A stretch of DNA of 64,000 nt from an uncultured bacterium. Lineage in GTDB: Bacteria > Bacillota > Clostridia > Lachnospirales > Lachnospiraceae. This document shows positions 41,439 to 51,268 of this stretch, one piece after another (within the stretch, counting starts at the first letter, position 1; each line of letters starts with the position of its first letter). A model generated the notes under the pieces. That model saw only the letters and a list, made by a program, of their open reading frames with translations. It ran no database searches and was not told where the DNA came from. The DNA is taken from NCBI GenBank assembly GCA_947243845.1, contig CAMXIF010000007.1, positions 1 through 64,000 of the forward strand, written 5' to 3'. The translations under genes were made by a program, and so were the position numbers.

Positions 41439-43748
41439 TCACTCTCCCAGATACTCCTCCACCCAGACCTTGCTGCCCTTAACTCTGACAGTCACCGCGC
41501 CGCTTACAGGCGTCTGGTAAATGCGGCATCCCGCCGCCGCAAGCCTCTCCAGCGTCTCCGGGTGGGGATGACCATAAGAATTATCCCGGCCAGCGGAAAT
41601 CAGCGCCATCCGCGGACTTATAAGTTCCACAAACTCCTCCGGCGTGGAGTTTTTCGACCCATGATGCGCTGCTTTCAGCATTGTGACATTTGCTATGCCG
41701 CTTTCCTGAAGCTTCTCCATCACCAGTCTTTCCCCTTCTCCTTCCAGATCTCCTGTAAACAACGCTGTGAACATTCCGAACCGCAGATAAAGGACGGTAG
41801 AGTATGCGTTGGCATCCTCACTTGCAAAATTTTCTTTGGGATGCATGCAGGTTAACATAACTTTCCCATTCTCTATTTTCTGGCCTGCATGTATATACTG
41901 CACAGGAATACCAGCCTCTCCTGCAAGCACTTCCAGCATATGATATTCTTCATGCCGGCTCTCCCCCGCCACGTCCGGCAGAATCAGACAGCCGATTCCA
42001 ATGCCATGTTCCCCATAGGTTTCCAGCATTCCCCGGATACCGTTTATGTGATCGTTGTCCGGATGGGTGATAAAAACCGCATCCAGATATCTCACACCCT
42101 TATATTTCAGAAAAGGCAGCATCTGATAGGTCTCCACGTCTTTCTGCGTGGAACTGCCGCCGTCAATCAGATAATGACCGCCGGCGCCATCTGCCAGATA
42201 GATGCAGTCTCCCTGTCCCACGTCCAGCATCGTAACCTCAAATCCCTGCGGCAGCCGCACCGTCAACACGACTGCCGCCAGCAGGACGACTGTCCAAAAC
42301 TGCCATTTCTTCATGCGCTCATAGAACAGCGCCACCCCTGCCAGCATCAGAACAAACAAAGCTGTCTGCCAGGCCCTGGGACATCCCGTGATCCACTGGT
42401 GTCCGGGCAGAGAAAGGCATAAATTGCAGCATTTCTCATATAACCGCAGCAGACAGATCCCCGGCCAGGCCAGATACTTTCCAAACGGAAGGATAATAGA
42501 AGCCGTTATCATTGCAGCGATACCGCCCGTCAAGATTAATGTCATACAGGGAATTACCAACAGATTCAACAGTACAGAGTAAGGCGGGAACCCGCTGTAA
42601 AATGTGCAATACACCGGCAGAGTCGAAAGAGAGATGGCCATGCCCGTAAGGAATGCCCGAACCAGACGGTTCTCAGAAAACCGGTGCGCCTCCACCGCCG
42701 GCACAAACAGACCGATGCCGCAGATGGCCCCGAAAGAAAAGAGAAAACCGCTGTGTGTCAGATAGAGGGGCTGCTGTATCAAAACGGACAGCGCCGCCAC
42801 CGTCATGGCCGTCAGCATATCATAAGTACGTCCAAGCAGTCCTGCAGTCAGATGAAAGCCGAACATCACAAGCGCCCGAACGATGGATACGCCCATGCCT
42901 GTCATCATCCCATAACAGTACATCAATCCAATAGACAACATTATGTTAACCGCATTAGGCACATGCAGTTTCCGCAATATTTTATAAAATCCCATCCCAA
43001 GGATGGACAGGTGAAGTCCGCTGATCGCCAAAATATGGATGATGCCGTTTTGCTGATACAGACTTTTAACATCCGCATCAAGCATTCCCTTCTCTCCCAA
43101 AAGCATGGCACACATAATCTCCGCCTCCTTGGGCGGATAACTTGCTTTCAGAAGAAGCGAAAGGTATTCTTTCAGGCGGTACAGCTTCTCCCGGAACCGG
43201 TCACAGTCCGCGCTCTTTGCCAGACAACTGCTCCCCGTCAGTCTGCCCTGCTGCCCCATAATATGATAATAATCGGCACTGTCGAACTCTCCTGGGTTTG
43301 TGGCATGGGTAAAAGCCCGGAATTTCCCCTCCACCACCACATAACTTCCCATAGCAGGTTCCTCATCTTCCTCCCAATAGCATAAAAGACCCCGAATCTG
43401 CCCTGCATCCTCTCGCTGCAGTCTTTCTCTGTTATGTTCACAATATGTCTCTGTTCCTGTCCGTAATGTTACCGGTAAATATTTTGGCTGGATTGTGTCA
43501 GAATCTGATATGATCTGTGTCAGACTGGCTGTTTGATCTGGTTTCAGAACAATGACCTGTTCCAAAGATACCACGAGGACTTCCTCTCCTCCTGTCAGCC
43601 TGTGTTCTTTCCATCCCACCCGCCCTGCGGCCGCGACTCTTTCCTCATGCAAAGGCACATCGGCCGGCGCAGCGCGCATAATCCATGGGATGCCTATCAT
43701 CATTGCCGCCACAAATGCCAAACCAAACAGGCATAAGTGTCTGCGCAT
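41439..43748 (-). CDS. comEC: ComEC/Rec2 DNA-uptake channel
   Basis: This 769-aa protein has an N-terminal OB-like extracytoplasmic part, the multi-helix competence core (GEKGMLDADVKSLYQQNGIIHILAISGLHLSILG across residues 217-250) and a C-terminal metallo-beta-lactamase domain (MLDVGQGDCIYL, FITHPDNDHINGI, AAHHGSKNSTPEEF). It carries single-stranded DNA into the cell during transformation. The gene is intact. comEA lies 3.2 kb upstream. Several copies of GTTTACATAAC surround it. Confidence 0.95.
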   Translation of the reverse strand: MRRHLCLFGLAFVAAMMIGIPWIMRAAPADVPLHEERVAAAGRVGWKEHRLTGGEEVLVVSLEQVIVLKPDQTASLTQIISDSDTIQPKYLPVTLRTGTETYCEHNRERLQREDAGQIRGLLCYWEEDEEPAMGSYVVVEGKFRAFTHATNPGEFDSADYYHIMGQQGRLTGSSCLAKSADCDRFREKLYRLKEYLSLLLKASYPPKEAEIMCAMLLGEKGMLDADVKSLYQQNGIIHILAISGLHLSILGMGFYKILRKLHVPNAVNIMLSIGLMYCYGMMTGMGVSIVRALVMFGFHLTAGLLGRTYDMLTAMTVAALSVLIQQPLYLTHSGFLFSFGAICGIGLFVPAVEAHRFSENRLVRAFLTGMAISLSTLPVYCTFYSGFPPYSVLLNLLVIPCMTLILTGGIAAMITASIILPFGKYLAWPGICLLRLYEKCCNLCLSLPGHQWITGCPRAWQTALFVLMLAGVALFYERMKKWQFWTVVLLAAVVLTVRLPQGFEVTMLDVGQGDCIYLADGAGGHYLIDGGSSTQKDVETYQMLPFLKYKGVRYLDAVFITHPDNDHINGIRGMLETYGEHGIGIGCLILPDVAGESRHEEYHMLEVLAGEAGIPVQYIHAGQKIENGKVMLTCMHPKENFASEDANAYSTVLYLRFGMFTALFTGDLEGEGERLVMEKLQESGIANVTMLKAAHHGSKNSTPEEFVELISPRMALISAGRDNSYGHPHPETLERLAAAGCRIYQTPVSGAVTVRVKGSKVWVEEYLGE

Positions 43749-43778
43749 GCTGTATCATCTCCTTTTGTTCTATTTCTA

Positions 43779-43789
43779 GTTTACATAAC
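43779..43789 (+). repeat. GTTTACATAAC, one of at least six exact copies in the window
   Basis: Exact 11-mers occur at 40005, 43779, 44000, 47313 and 57597 on the plus strand and at 56028 on the minus strand. GTTTACATAA without the final C occurs at 7064 and 44609. Single-mismatch forms (GTTAACATAAC) occur near 41854 and 56947. Copies lie both within genes and between them and use different reading frames, so codon bias does not explain them. Confidence 0.8.
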
Positions 43790-43798
43790 TATGTCAAT

Positions 43799-44737
43799 CT
43801 ATTTTGCCGTGAGCAGATCCAGATTTCTCTCATACACATTATTTAAACTCATATTCTCACGGTATGAAATATTGGTCTCTCCATTAATGGCTATCTGTAC
43901 TTTATTTACATTGGACAATTCCACCAGGGAATTGGTGATGGAATAAATCGTCACCTCTGATGTCACATTGTAGGGCTGATTCTGAAAAGCCTCGTCTAGG
44001 TTTACATAACACGTCCCATCTTTTACCGTGACGCTCACAATCTTGGACGCCGGATTGATGGTCGGATAGGATCCCTCGGCTTTGGGCCCCTCTATCAACT
44101 TCTCCACTACCAGCTTCTCCAGAGAGATATTACTGTTATATACAACGTTTCTCTGGTTTTCTTCCACCAGAAGATTCCCCTCCTCATTGGCAAAATACAA
44201 CCGCAGGTTCACTTTCTCATAGGCATTGATCTCATTGCCTGCATTCTCGATGAAAGTATCCGCCGTCATGATGCCTACCGCCGCACCGCTGCTGTCCGCA
44301 AGCGGTTCACCCGACACCGTAAAGGTAATGCGCTCTACGCCGGGAATCTGCACCAGCGTCCTGACAATCGCCGCACGAACCAGCACTTCCTTGGTTCCCC
44401 ACAATTCTTTATACTTTTCATCAAAATCCAGAGTTAAAAGCCCGCTGTCCAACACATGTCCGCTGATGGAAAACTCCTCTGACAAAGGCGCCTGGTACTC
44501 CATCTTTTCCGACTTTGTCTGCAGCTGCCCCGTCAGTTCCGCAAACAAAACTTCTGTGTCCTCAGACTCTGTCACATACTGACGAGTGATTATCCTCGTC
44601 TCATCATTGTTTACATAATATATTTCATAAGCCGTCCCGGACTGCACCTGTACCTGCTCTTCTCTCCCGCAGGCCGCAAGCGCTACCACCATACACAAAA
44701 TTACCATATTGAAGAAAAGCTTACTCAATTTCCCCAT
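43799..44737 (-). CDS. GerMN-domain lipoprotein
   Basis: This 312-aa protein has a lipoprotein signal (LCMVVALAACG) and two GerMN repeats (about residues 40-160 and 175-300; LLTLDFDEKYKELWGTKEVLVRAAIVRTL, shown over 79-107, and TCYVNLDEAFQNQPYNV). GerM proteins take part in sporulation and germination at the engulfing membrane. This one follows a two-component system and precedes comEC. The gene carries two copies of the recurring TTATGTAAAC motif, read as YVN. Confidence 0.88.
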   Translation of the reverse strand: MGKLSKLFFNMVILCMVVALAACGREEQVQVQSGTAYEIYYVNNDETRIITRQYVTESEDTEVLFAELTGQLQTKSEKMEYQAPLSEEFSISGHVLDSGLLTLDFDEKYKELWGTKEVLVRAAIVRTLVQIPGVERITFTVSGEPLADSSGAAVGIMTADTFIENAGNEINAYEKVNLRLYFANEEGNLLVEENQRNVVYNSNISLEKLVVEKLIEGPKAEGSYPTINPASKIVSVTVKDGTCYVNLDEAFQNQPYNVTSEVTIYSITNSLVELSNVNKVQIAINGETNISYRENMSLNNVYERNLDLLTAK

Positions 44738-44800
44738 TGTTTCCTCACACTTTCCGTCATTTATGCCAGCATTTACAGCAAAAGAATCTTCATCTCTTTT

Positions 44801-46303
44801 CTAAACCGCAATATATGTCAACGGAATCTTCATTGTAAAATCAGTTCCCTCTCCCTCGGTACTTTGTACCTTGATTGTTCCCCGATGTTTGAGAATCGCG
44901 CTCTTTGTGATAGCCAGTCCCAATCCTGTGCCGCCAATCTCCCTGGAACGGGATTTATCTACCCGGTAGAAACGCTCATAGATATTCTCCAACGCCTCCT
45001 CCGGAATCCCAATCCCGGAATCTTCCACCTTCAGGGTAAAGAACTGATGATCAGCATCCAGCGTCACTTTCACAAAACCATGTTCCTTATTATACTTAAT
45101 GGCGTTCTCCACCAGATTGGAAATCGCCTGGGTGATCTTGACCTCATCCACCGCTGCCGTTACAGGGCGTATGCTCTCATAGACCAGCTGCACATCCCGT
45201 TTCATGGCGATGGGGCGCAGCCTTTTCATGATAAGTTCCACCAGTTCATTCATATTTACCTGAGAAATATTCAAATCCGCCGCCGTCCTGTCCATCTTAA
45301 CCAGAGACAACAGATCGCTGATAATCTTATCTTCCCTCTCAATTTCCGCTGCGATATCCCCCATAAACTCCTGATATACCTCCAAAGGCACATCCTGCTG
45401 GGTGATCAGGGAGTCCGCAAGCACCTTCATGGAAGTGATTGGCGTCTTCAATTCATGGGATACATTGGAGACAAATTCCTGTCTGGAATCATCCAGCATT
45501 TTCATCCGTCCCAGTACCCTGTTAAAGGCATCCCCGATCAGTTCCGTCTCCCGACAATCCGTCACAGAAATCGGATCATTGGTATATCCCGCCTGCACCT
45601 GATCCAAGGCCACAATAATCTTCTTAAAAGGCGCAAAAAGAACCTTGGAGACCAGCACAACACACACAAGAATCGCCAGACTCACTAAAGCTTCCACCAC
45701 CAACGCCTGTCGGTTCAAACTGTCCATAGTGGCTATGATATTGTCATTGGAAGCGCTCACCAACATGACACCGCGGACCACATCGAACTTTTCTCCCATG
45801 TTCTTGTCCTCCGGCAGCTGCAGCGACTCCGTGATGGGAATCGTCATCTCAATATAGCCGTTTTCCCGGTCATATTTACTGGTGCTCTCTCCCTTAAGAC
45901 AGCGGATCACTTCTTCCGAGATGATAGTCTTACCCTCGCTGATCCCATAAGTATCCTTGACGATCTTAAGATCGCTGTTGATGATAAGAACACGTCCATC
46001 ATATAAGTTGGACAGCTGTTCCAATTCCGCATTGATAACTTCTGAGGAAGTATCCCGCAGATATGCATAAGTAATCAGGTGATTGGCCAGAATCTTAAGC
46101 TGCGTGGAAATGTCAGAAGTCCTGACATTGACCGCACGCTGCTCATAATTATTTAAGATTGCATACCGCATGACAAAACAGGGAATCAGTCCCACGATAA
46201 GCATGATCAGAAAGATTCGTACTTTCAGACTTCTAAAGATTTTCAATTCATGTAATTTATTCTTAAGCAAAGTAATATCCCACACCCCACTTGGTCCGCA
46301 CAT
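44801..46303 (-). CDS. sensor histidine kinase
   Basis: The protein has a transmembrane helix (VRIFLIMLIVGLIPCFVMRY), an extracellular sensor of about 130 aa, a second helix (LVSLAILVCVVLVSKVLF), HAMP, the phospho-His box FVSNVSHELKTPITS, and the ATPase blocks NLVENAIKYN, DSGIGIP and GGTGLGLAI. It resembles WalK/PhoR-type wall or stress kinases. It overlaps the response regulator gene by about 40 bp. The true start may be the GTG at 46285 or the TTG at 46270, because the ATG at 46303 has no good site. Confidence 0.92.
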   Translation of the reverse strand: MCGPSGVWDITLLKNKLHELKIFRSLKVRIFLIMLIVGLIPCFVMRYAILNNYEQRAVNVRTSDISTQLKILANHLITYAYLRDTSSEVINAELEQLSNLYDGRVLIINSDLKIVKDTYGISEGKTIISEEVIRCLKGESTSKYDRENGYIEMTIPITESLQLPEDKNMGEKFDVVRGVMLVSASNDNIIATMDSLNRQALVVEALVSLAILVCVVLVSKVLFAPFKKIIVALDQVQAGYTNDPISVTDCRETELIGDAFNRVLGRMKMLDDSRQEFVSNVSHELKTPITSMKVLADSLITQQDVPLEVYQEFMGDIAAEIEREDKIISDLLSLVKMDRTAADLNISQVNMNELVELIMKRLRPIAMKRDVQLVYESIRPVTAAVDEVKITQAISNLVENAIKYNKEHGFVKVTLDADHQFFTLKVEDSGIGIPEEALENIYERFYRVDKSRSREIGGTGLGLAITKSAILKHRGTIKVQSTEGEGTDFTMKIPLTYIAV

Positions 46304-46949
46304 ATGCGGGTTCTCCCGGTACTTCCTCTATCTTTTCCCGCAGTCTCCTGATATGTACGTCCACCGTTCTCACATCTCCCGGATAATCGCTTCCCCACAC
46401 CAGTTTCAGCAGATTTTCCCTGCCATAAACCTTGCCCGGATTCTTGATCAGAAGTTCCAGCAGTTCAAATTCCTTGGCCGTCAGGTTAATTTCTTTATCC
46501 TTGATATAAACCCGTCTTCCCTCGCAGTCAAGACGCATATCTCCCCGCTCGACCACCTTGGATTCTTCCTTCTTTGCGCTCTTTCTGTTAGTTCTGCGCA
46601 TAATCGCCTTAATCCTGGCTTTCACTTCCAGAATGTTGAAGGGTTTGGTAATATAATCGTCCGCACCATACTCAAGCCCTAAGATTTTGTCCATATCTTC
46701 TCCCTTGGCGGTCAGCATAACAATCGGTACATTGGAAAACTCACGAATCTGCTGACATACCTCAAATCCGGTCATCTTAGGTAACATCACATCCAGCAGA
46801 ACCATGTCATACTGATTCTGTCTGGCAAGTTCCAATCCCTCTTCCCCGTCATAGGCGCAGTCTACTTCCATTCCATCCTGCTCTAAGCTGAAACGAATCC
46901 CCTTCACAATCAATTTCTCATCATCCACCACTAAAACTCTCTGTGCCAT
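46263..46949 (-). CDS. OmpR/PhoB-family response regulator
   Basis: This 228-aa regulator has a receiver domain (VLVVDDEKLIV, phospho-Asp in MVLLDVMLPKMTGF, MLTAKG, DDYITKPF) and a winged-helix DNA-binding domain (LTAKEFELLELLIKNPGKV, VDVHIRRLREKIE). It is the partner of the overlapping kinase. Targets are unknown; WalR/PhoP-type regulators act on wall and envelope genes. Confidence 0.95.
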   Translation of the reverse strand: MAQRVLVVDDEKLIVKGIRFSLEQDGMEVDCAYDGEEGLELARQNQYDMVLLDVMLPKMTGFEVCQQIREFSNVPIVMLTAKGEDMDKILGLEYGADDYITKPFNILEVKARIKAIMRRTNRKSAKKEESKVVERGDMRLDCEGRRVYIKDKEINLTAKEFELLELLIKNPGKVYGRENLLKLVWGSDYPGDVRTVDVHIRRLREKIEEVPGEPAYVRTKWGVGYYFA

Positions 46950-46964
46950 TCCGATCCCCTACCC

Positions 46965-47762
46965 TTATTTTACACTGATACTGTCCTTTATCTTCCCATA
47001 TGTGCCCTCTTTGATACCGCTGACCTGCATGATATCCTCCGGACTCTTAAAGCTGCCCTGGTCTTCCCTGTAAGCGACAATGGCCGCCGCCCTGGTGGCC
47101 CCGATTCCAGGAATCTTACAAAGTTCCTCCACAGTCGCCGTATTGATGTTGATTCTGCCATCCTCTGCCACAACAGACCCTGCTTCTATTCCCTCTGAAC
47201 CGCCTGCAGAATTGACATGATCCTGTGTCACTATTCCTAACTGTACACTATCATCTGCTTCTTCCTTCGTTGGGATCACCAGTTTAGCGCCATCCGGCAG
47301 TTCCTGTGCTTGGTTTACATAACTTTCATCCGCACACTCTGCAAATCCGCCTGCCGCCTGCACAGCATCATATACCCTGCTGCCAGCAGCCAGCTGATAA
47401 ACCCCCGGCATCATCACAGCCCCACAGACATGTATATAGACACACTTTGTCTCTTCTTCTATGTATGCCGGCACGCTGCCCGTTCCTGCTTCACCGGCAT
47501 CTTCCGTATACTGTCCCATTACTGCCGCATTCCCCTGCGGCATAACCGGGCCGTCCTCTTTCCCAGTCCCGGACGTCTGCATCGTTTCCGCAGTTTCTGC
47601 AGAAATCTCCTGAACCTGCGTCTGTCCCGGTTCATCCTCCGTCAACAGGACAAGTTCCTCTTTCCTCGTACAGCCGTACAAAATACATAGGCTGTACAGG
47701 CATACTACAGACATGACCGCCAGCCTTTTTCTGACCAAAAACATTCGTTCTTCGTTTCGCAT
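46965..47762 (-). CDS. comEA: ComEA-type DNA receptor
   Basis: This 265-aa protein has a lipoprotein-like signal (VCLYSLCILYGC), an acidic linker, a SLBB domain (CVYIHVCGAVMMPGVYQLAA) and C-terminal helix-hairpin-helix repeats (INTATVEELCKIPGIGATRA, EDIMQVSGIKEGTYGKIKD). It binds incoming double-stranded DNA at the cell surface. Start ATG 47762 has AAAGGAA upstream. Together with comEC it suggests potential for transformation; the pilus genes are not in this window. Confidence 0.92.
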   Translation of the reverse strand: MRNEERMFLVRKRLAVMSVVCLYSLCILYGCTRKEELVLLTEDEPGQTQVQEISAETAETMQTSGTGKEDGPVMPQGNAAVMGQYTEDAGEAGTGSVPAYIEEETKCVYIHVCGAVMMPGVYQLAAGSRVYDAVQAAGGFAECADESYVNQAQELPDGAKLVIPTKEEADDSVQLGIVTQDHVNSAGGSEGIEAGSVVAEDGRININTATVEELCKIPGIGATRAAAIVAYREDQGSFKSPEDIMQVSGIKEGTYGKIKDSISVK

Positions 47763-47840
47763 AGTTTCCTTTCCGGGCATCCGCGCCCTCAAGGAAGTTC
47801 CCGCTATGCACTGTATTTTTATTGTAAAATAAATTGCGCC

Positions 47841-48272
47841 CTATGTCCACTTAAAAATAATGATTCCTGCAATCGCCACACCCATGCCTACCATCTTGCG
47901 CACTTCCAGGGGCTGTTTTTCTACCCCGAAAAGGCCGAACAATTCAATCAGATAGGCCACCGCCAGCTGGGCGATGACAATGAGCATGACCGCCCGCGCA
48001 GGTCCCAGCAGGTCCATGCCCTTGATCACGGTATAGGTAATGAAGGCGCCGATCGTACCGCCCAGAAGCATATACTTCGGCTCCACTTTGAACAGTGTGG
48101 CAAAGGAAGAGCGGTCCGTCACAAGCCAGGCCGCCAGACAGACCAAAAGCGCGGTAAACTGCACAAAAGCATTCGCCACCCAGATTCCGGACGTCTTCGT
48201 CACCTGTGTGTTAAAGACACCCTGCACGCTCATCAGCGCACCTGACAACAATGCGATCAAAAATCCAAACAT
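47841..48272 (-). CDS. YdcZ-like DMT-family membrane protein
   Basis: This 143-aa protein has five hydrophobic helices (MFGFLIALLSGALMSVQGVF, NTQVTKTSGIWVANAFVQFT). It belongs to the DUF606/YdcZ branch of drug/metabolite transporters, where pairs of half-size proteins are common. Here there is a single copy. The substrate is unknown. Confidence 0.87.
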   Translation of the reverse strand: MFGFLIALLSGALMSVQGVFNTQVTKTSGIWVANAFVQFTALLVCLAAWLVTDRSSFATLFKVEPKYMLLGGTIGAFITYTVIKGMDLLGPARAVMLIVIAQLAVAYLIELFGLFGVEKQPLEVRKMVGMGVAIAGIIIFKWT

Positions 48273-48348
48273 GATAACTCCATTCCGAAGCCTTTACGCC
48301 ACCAGGCAGCGTAAAACTCCATTTTCCCATTATTTTACCAGAATACAA

Positions 48349-48382
48349 ATAAGACAAGTCAGTAAACACTGTCTTGTCTTAT
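48349..48382 (-). terminator. terminator-like hairpin
   Basis: ATAAGACAAG pairs with CTTGTCTTAT over 10 bp with a 14-base loop. It lies past the stop of the solute-binding-like gene at 48420, with TTGTATT following on the minus strand. Confidence 0.65.
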
Positions 48383-48419
48383 CATTTCCATCCTGTTCAT
48401 AATTATTCTTTGGCGTGTG

Positions 48420-49946
48420 CTATTCCTCGCCTTCGCCTTCCAGTTCCCCGATATCCTCCTCTTCCCCTTCTTCCACCGGTTCCGGCACATCAATATATTC
48501 TTCCGTGTATGTCTCTCCCAACACCTGCGCCATGATCTGTTCCGACAGATTTTTCAGGGAATCATTGGCGTCCTCTCCTGTCCAGATTTTGGCAAATGCG
48601 ATTTCCAGTTCCACCCAGAAATTACTGGTCTCTATCATCTTCGGCATAGGTACGGAATTGTGATACTCTTCCAGAAAAGCTGCCGCATTGGGGTCATCAT
48701 AGGTACTGCCTCCCGCATACACAGGCAGTTTCCCGGTTCTTGTATAGAGATCATCCGTGGCATATTCTGTCAGATAAACCGCAAAATCATTGGCCATCTG
48801 CTTCCTGGTAGAATAGCCGTTAATCGCCACACACTGCGTCACCGACAGGGAAGAAGACTTCAGCTGTTCACTCACATCGGGCAGCATGGACACCCCGTAA
48901 TCATAATTAAATTCTCCCTCTTTTACCGCATTTTCAATTTTGGAGAGCGCATCGGATGTGGCCACCGTGTACACGATCTTACCGTCCATAAAATCCTGCA
49001 GGATGCCATCATAACTTATCTCTTTCGTATCAATAGAAAAGAACTGGTTCAGATGCTGATATACCCGCAGACAGCGGATTGCCTCTTCATTGTATATATG
49101 AATGGAATCTGACCGGTCGCCGTTTGCGCCGCCCACATCAATATAATTTCCCACAAAAAAATAATTATAAAAGATATCTGACACATCCCACTTAAAGACG
49201 GCCTCCACCTGTTCCGGGGCATCATACACATCCGCAAAAGCTAGAATATCGTCAATCGTCTGGGGCAGCGCTTCTTCCATCTTGGCTGCCACTGCCTCCT
49301 CGGAGATTTCCACTGCCTCCGTTTCCCCTGAAGCCTCTTCCTCCACATTCCCGTTATCCGCCTGCTCCTGTGATTCCTCAGCCAATTCCTGATCTCTTTG
49401 TGCCTCAAGCTGCGCCCTGGCCCAATCCTCCAAGTAGGTTTTGTTATACAAAAAACAACTGGTCTCAAAATAGAAGGGATACCCGATCTGTTTCTCATGA
49501 TAGGTCACCGCCCGGACAGCCGTCCCAGGCAGAACGTCTTCCATGGGAAGAACGCCCTGCGGCATCTTAACCTCCGATGCCAGTCCTGCCAGATAGGCCT
49601 TCTCCAGAGAGTCATTGCTGACAATATACAAATCCGGCGCTTCCTCCGTCTGCAAAGACGCCTGATTGATCGTCTCCAGATACTCAAGTCCCGATGTATA
49701 GACCGGTACCACACGGACTTCATCCTGATATTCACTGTAAGACACTGCCACACTGTTCAGATAATCTGTCAGTGCCTCATCTGTATACCACAGATATAAA
49801 GTATCTCTATGTCCAAAGATAGGCTCTTCCTCCACTACCGTTTCTTCATCCTGCTGTACCGCCATGCCGAGCCTGCCTACACCGTACAGCCCACCGGCAA
49901 GCAATACCACTGCCAGAATCATCGCTAATCTTCTTTTCAGAGTCAC
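48420..49946 (-). CDS. extracellular solute-binding-like protein
   Basis: This 508-aa protein has an N-terminal membrane anchor (LAMILAVVLLAGGLYGVG) and a type 1 sugar-binding fold (DTLYLWYTDEALTDYLN, PDLYIVSNDSLEKAYLAGL, IGYPFYFETSCFLYNKTYL). An acidic Glu/Gln-rich insert sits near residues 205-240 and the tail is very acidic (EEGEEEDIGELEGEGEE). No permease genes adjoin it. GTG 49946 is chosen as start because it overlaps the argD stop (GTGA) with GGAG seven bases before. The role is uncertain. Confidence 0.8.
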   Translation of the reverse strand: MTLKRRLAMILAVVLLAGGLYGVGRLGMAVQQDEETVVEEEPIFGHRDTLYLWYTDEALTDYLNSVAVSYSEYQDEVRVVPVYTSGLEYLETINQASLQTEEAPDLYIVSNDSLEKAYLAGLASEVKMPQGVLPMEDVLPGTAVRAVTYHEKQIGYPFYFETSCFLYNKTYLEDWARAQLEAQRDQELAEESQEQADNGNVEEEASGETEAVEISEEAVAAKMEEALPQTIDDILAFADVYDAPEQVEAVFKWDVSDIFYNYFFVGNYIDVGGANGDRSDSIHIYNEEAIRCLRVYQHLNQFFSIDTKEISYDGILQDFMDGKIVYTVATSDALSKIENAVKEGEFNYDYGVSMLPDVSEQLKSSSLSVTQCVAINGYSTRKQMANDFAVYLTEYATDDLYTRTGKLPVYAGGSTYDDPNAAAFLEEYHNSVPMPKMIETSNFWVELEIAFAKIWTGEDANDSLKNLSEQIMAQVLGETYTEEYIDVPEPVEEGEEEDIGELEGEGEE

Positions 49947-51157
49947 TGCTGTTCTCCTTCTGTCTCCCTGATACACGTACGCAAAATCGCTGTCATCTCA
50001 TCCACATGTTCTTCTTTGATAATCAAGGGCGGCACAAAACGAATAATGTCCGTCCCCGCATTGATGAGAACCAGTCCCTTATCCATCGCACGTTTAATGA
50101 TATCTCCCACAGGCCGGTCAAAAACAAGCCCCTGTAACAGTCCCACACCGCGTCTTTCTCTGACACAGGCAAATTCCGCCGCCAATTCATCCAGACGGCT
50201 GGCAAGATACGCCCCCGTTCTATTGACATTGGAAAGCACATTCTCCTTTTCAAACAACTCGATAACCTTGCAGATCGCCGCACAGGCCAGCGGATTGCCA
50301 CCGTAAGTCGTACCGTGATCTCCGGCCGCAAGCGAATGAGCCCCCACCTTTTCCGTCATCAGAAAAGCGCCCACCGGCACACCACAGCCAAGCGCCTTGG
50401 CAGTAGTCATCACATCGGGCTTAACCCCGAACTTCTGCCAGGCATACATGACGCCGGTTCGGCCCATGCCGCACTGAATCTCATCTAAAATCATCAGGAT
50501 GTCCCGCTCATCGCAAAGTTCCCTGACCTTACGCATAAATTCTTCCGTGGCCGGATAGATGCCGCCCTCCCCCTGTACCGTCTCAAAAAGGATGGCGCAG
50601 GTCTTGTCTGTCACCTGGGATGCCACGCTGTCAAAATCATTTAAATCGGCAAACTTAATATGGCCGATCATCGGCTCGAAGGCCTCCCTGTAATGAGGAT
50701 TGCCCGTAACCGACAAAGCGCCCATGGTCCGTCCATGGAAGGAATGATTCATGGCAATGATCTCATGGTCTGTGGCGCCGTCCTTCAAATAGGCATATTT
50801 CCTGGCGGTCTTGATGGCGCCCTCAACCGCCTCCGCTCCGCTGTTGGTAAAGAACACCCTGTCCATGCCGGAAATCTCTTTCAGCTTCTTCGCTGCCTCG
50901 ATGGCCGGCAGATTGTAATAATAATTGGATGTATGGATGATCTTATCAATCTGCGCCTTTAAGGCATCATTGTATTCTTTGTTCTGATAGCCCAAGGCAA
51001 AAACCGCAATACCGGATACAAAATCCAGATATCTTTTGCCGTCCATATCATAGAGGTATACGCCCTCCCCTTTATCAAAGACCACCTGATAGCGGTTATA
51101 TGTGTGTAAAAGGGCTTTCTCCGCCTCATCTATATATGCCTGCATCGTAGTACTCAT
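49943..51157 (-). CDS. argD: acetylornithine aminotransferase
   Basis: This 404-aa PLP enzyme has YDMDGKRYLDFVSGIAVFALG (over residues 33-53), FFTNSGAEAVEGAIKTARKYA, HSFHGRTMGALSVTG, LDEIQCGMGRTG and the PLP Lys in TTAKALGCGVPVGA. It makes N-acetylornithine for arginine. Start ATG 51157 has GGAG six bases upstream. It follows argJ and argB on the same strand. Confidence 0.94.
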   Translation of the reverse strand: MSTTMQAYIDEAEKALLHTYNRYQVVFDKGEGVYLYDMDGKRYLDFVSGIAVFALGYQNKEYNDALKAQIDKIIHTSNYYYNLPAIEAAKKLKEISGMDRVFFTNSGAEAVEGAIKTARKYAYLKDGATDHEIIAMNHSFHGRTMGALSVTGNPHYREAFEPMIGHIKFADLNDFDSVASQVTDKTCAILFETVQGEGGIYPATEEFMRKVRELCDERDILMILDEIQCGMGRTGVMYAWQKFGVKPDVMTTAKALGCGVPVGAFLMTEKVGAHSLAAGDHGTTYGGNPLACAAICKVIELFEKENVLSNVNRTGAYLASRLDELAAEFACVRERRGVGLLQGLVFDRPVGDIIKRAMDKGLVLINAGTDIIRFVPPLIIKEEHVDEMTAILRTCIRETEGEQQ

Positions 51158-51268
51158 GTCATTCTCCATTCCGGAGCGTTCAAAACATCAGACAGATAAA
51201 TAAGTGACGCTCCGACACAAATTTGTGTAAATCAATCATATTATTAATTGTTTTAGTGATAATTTTGC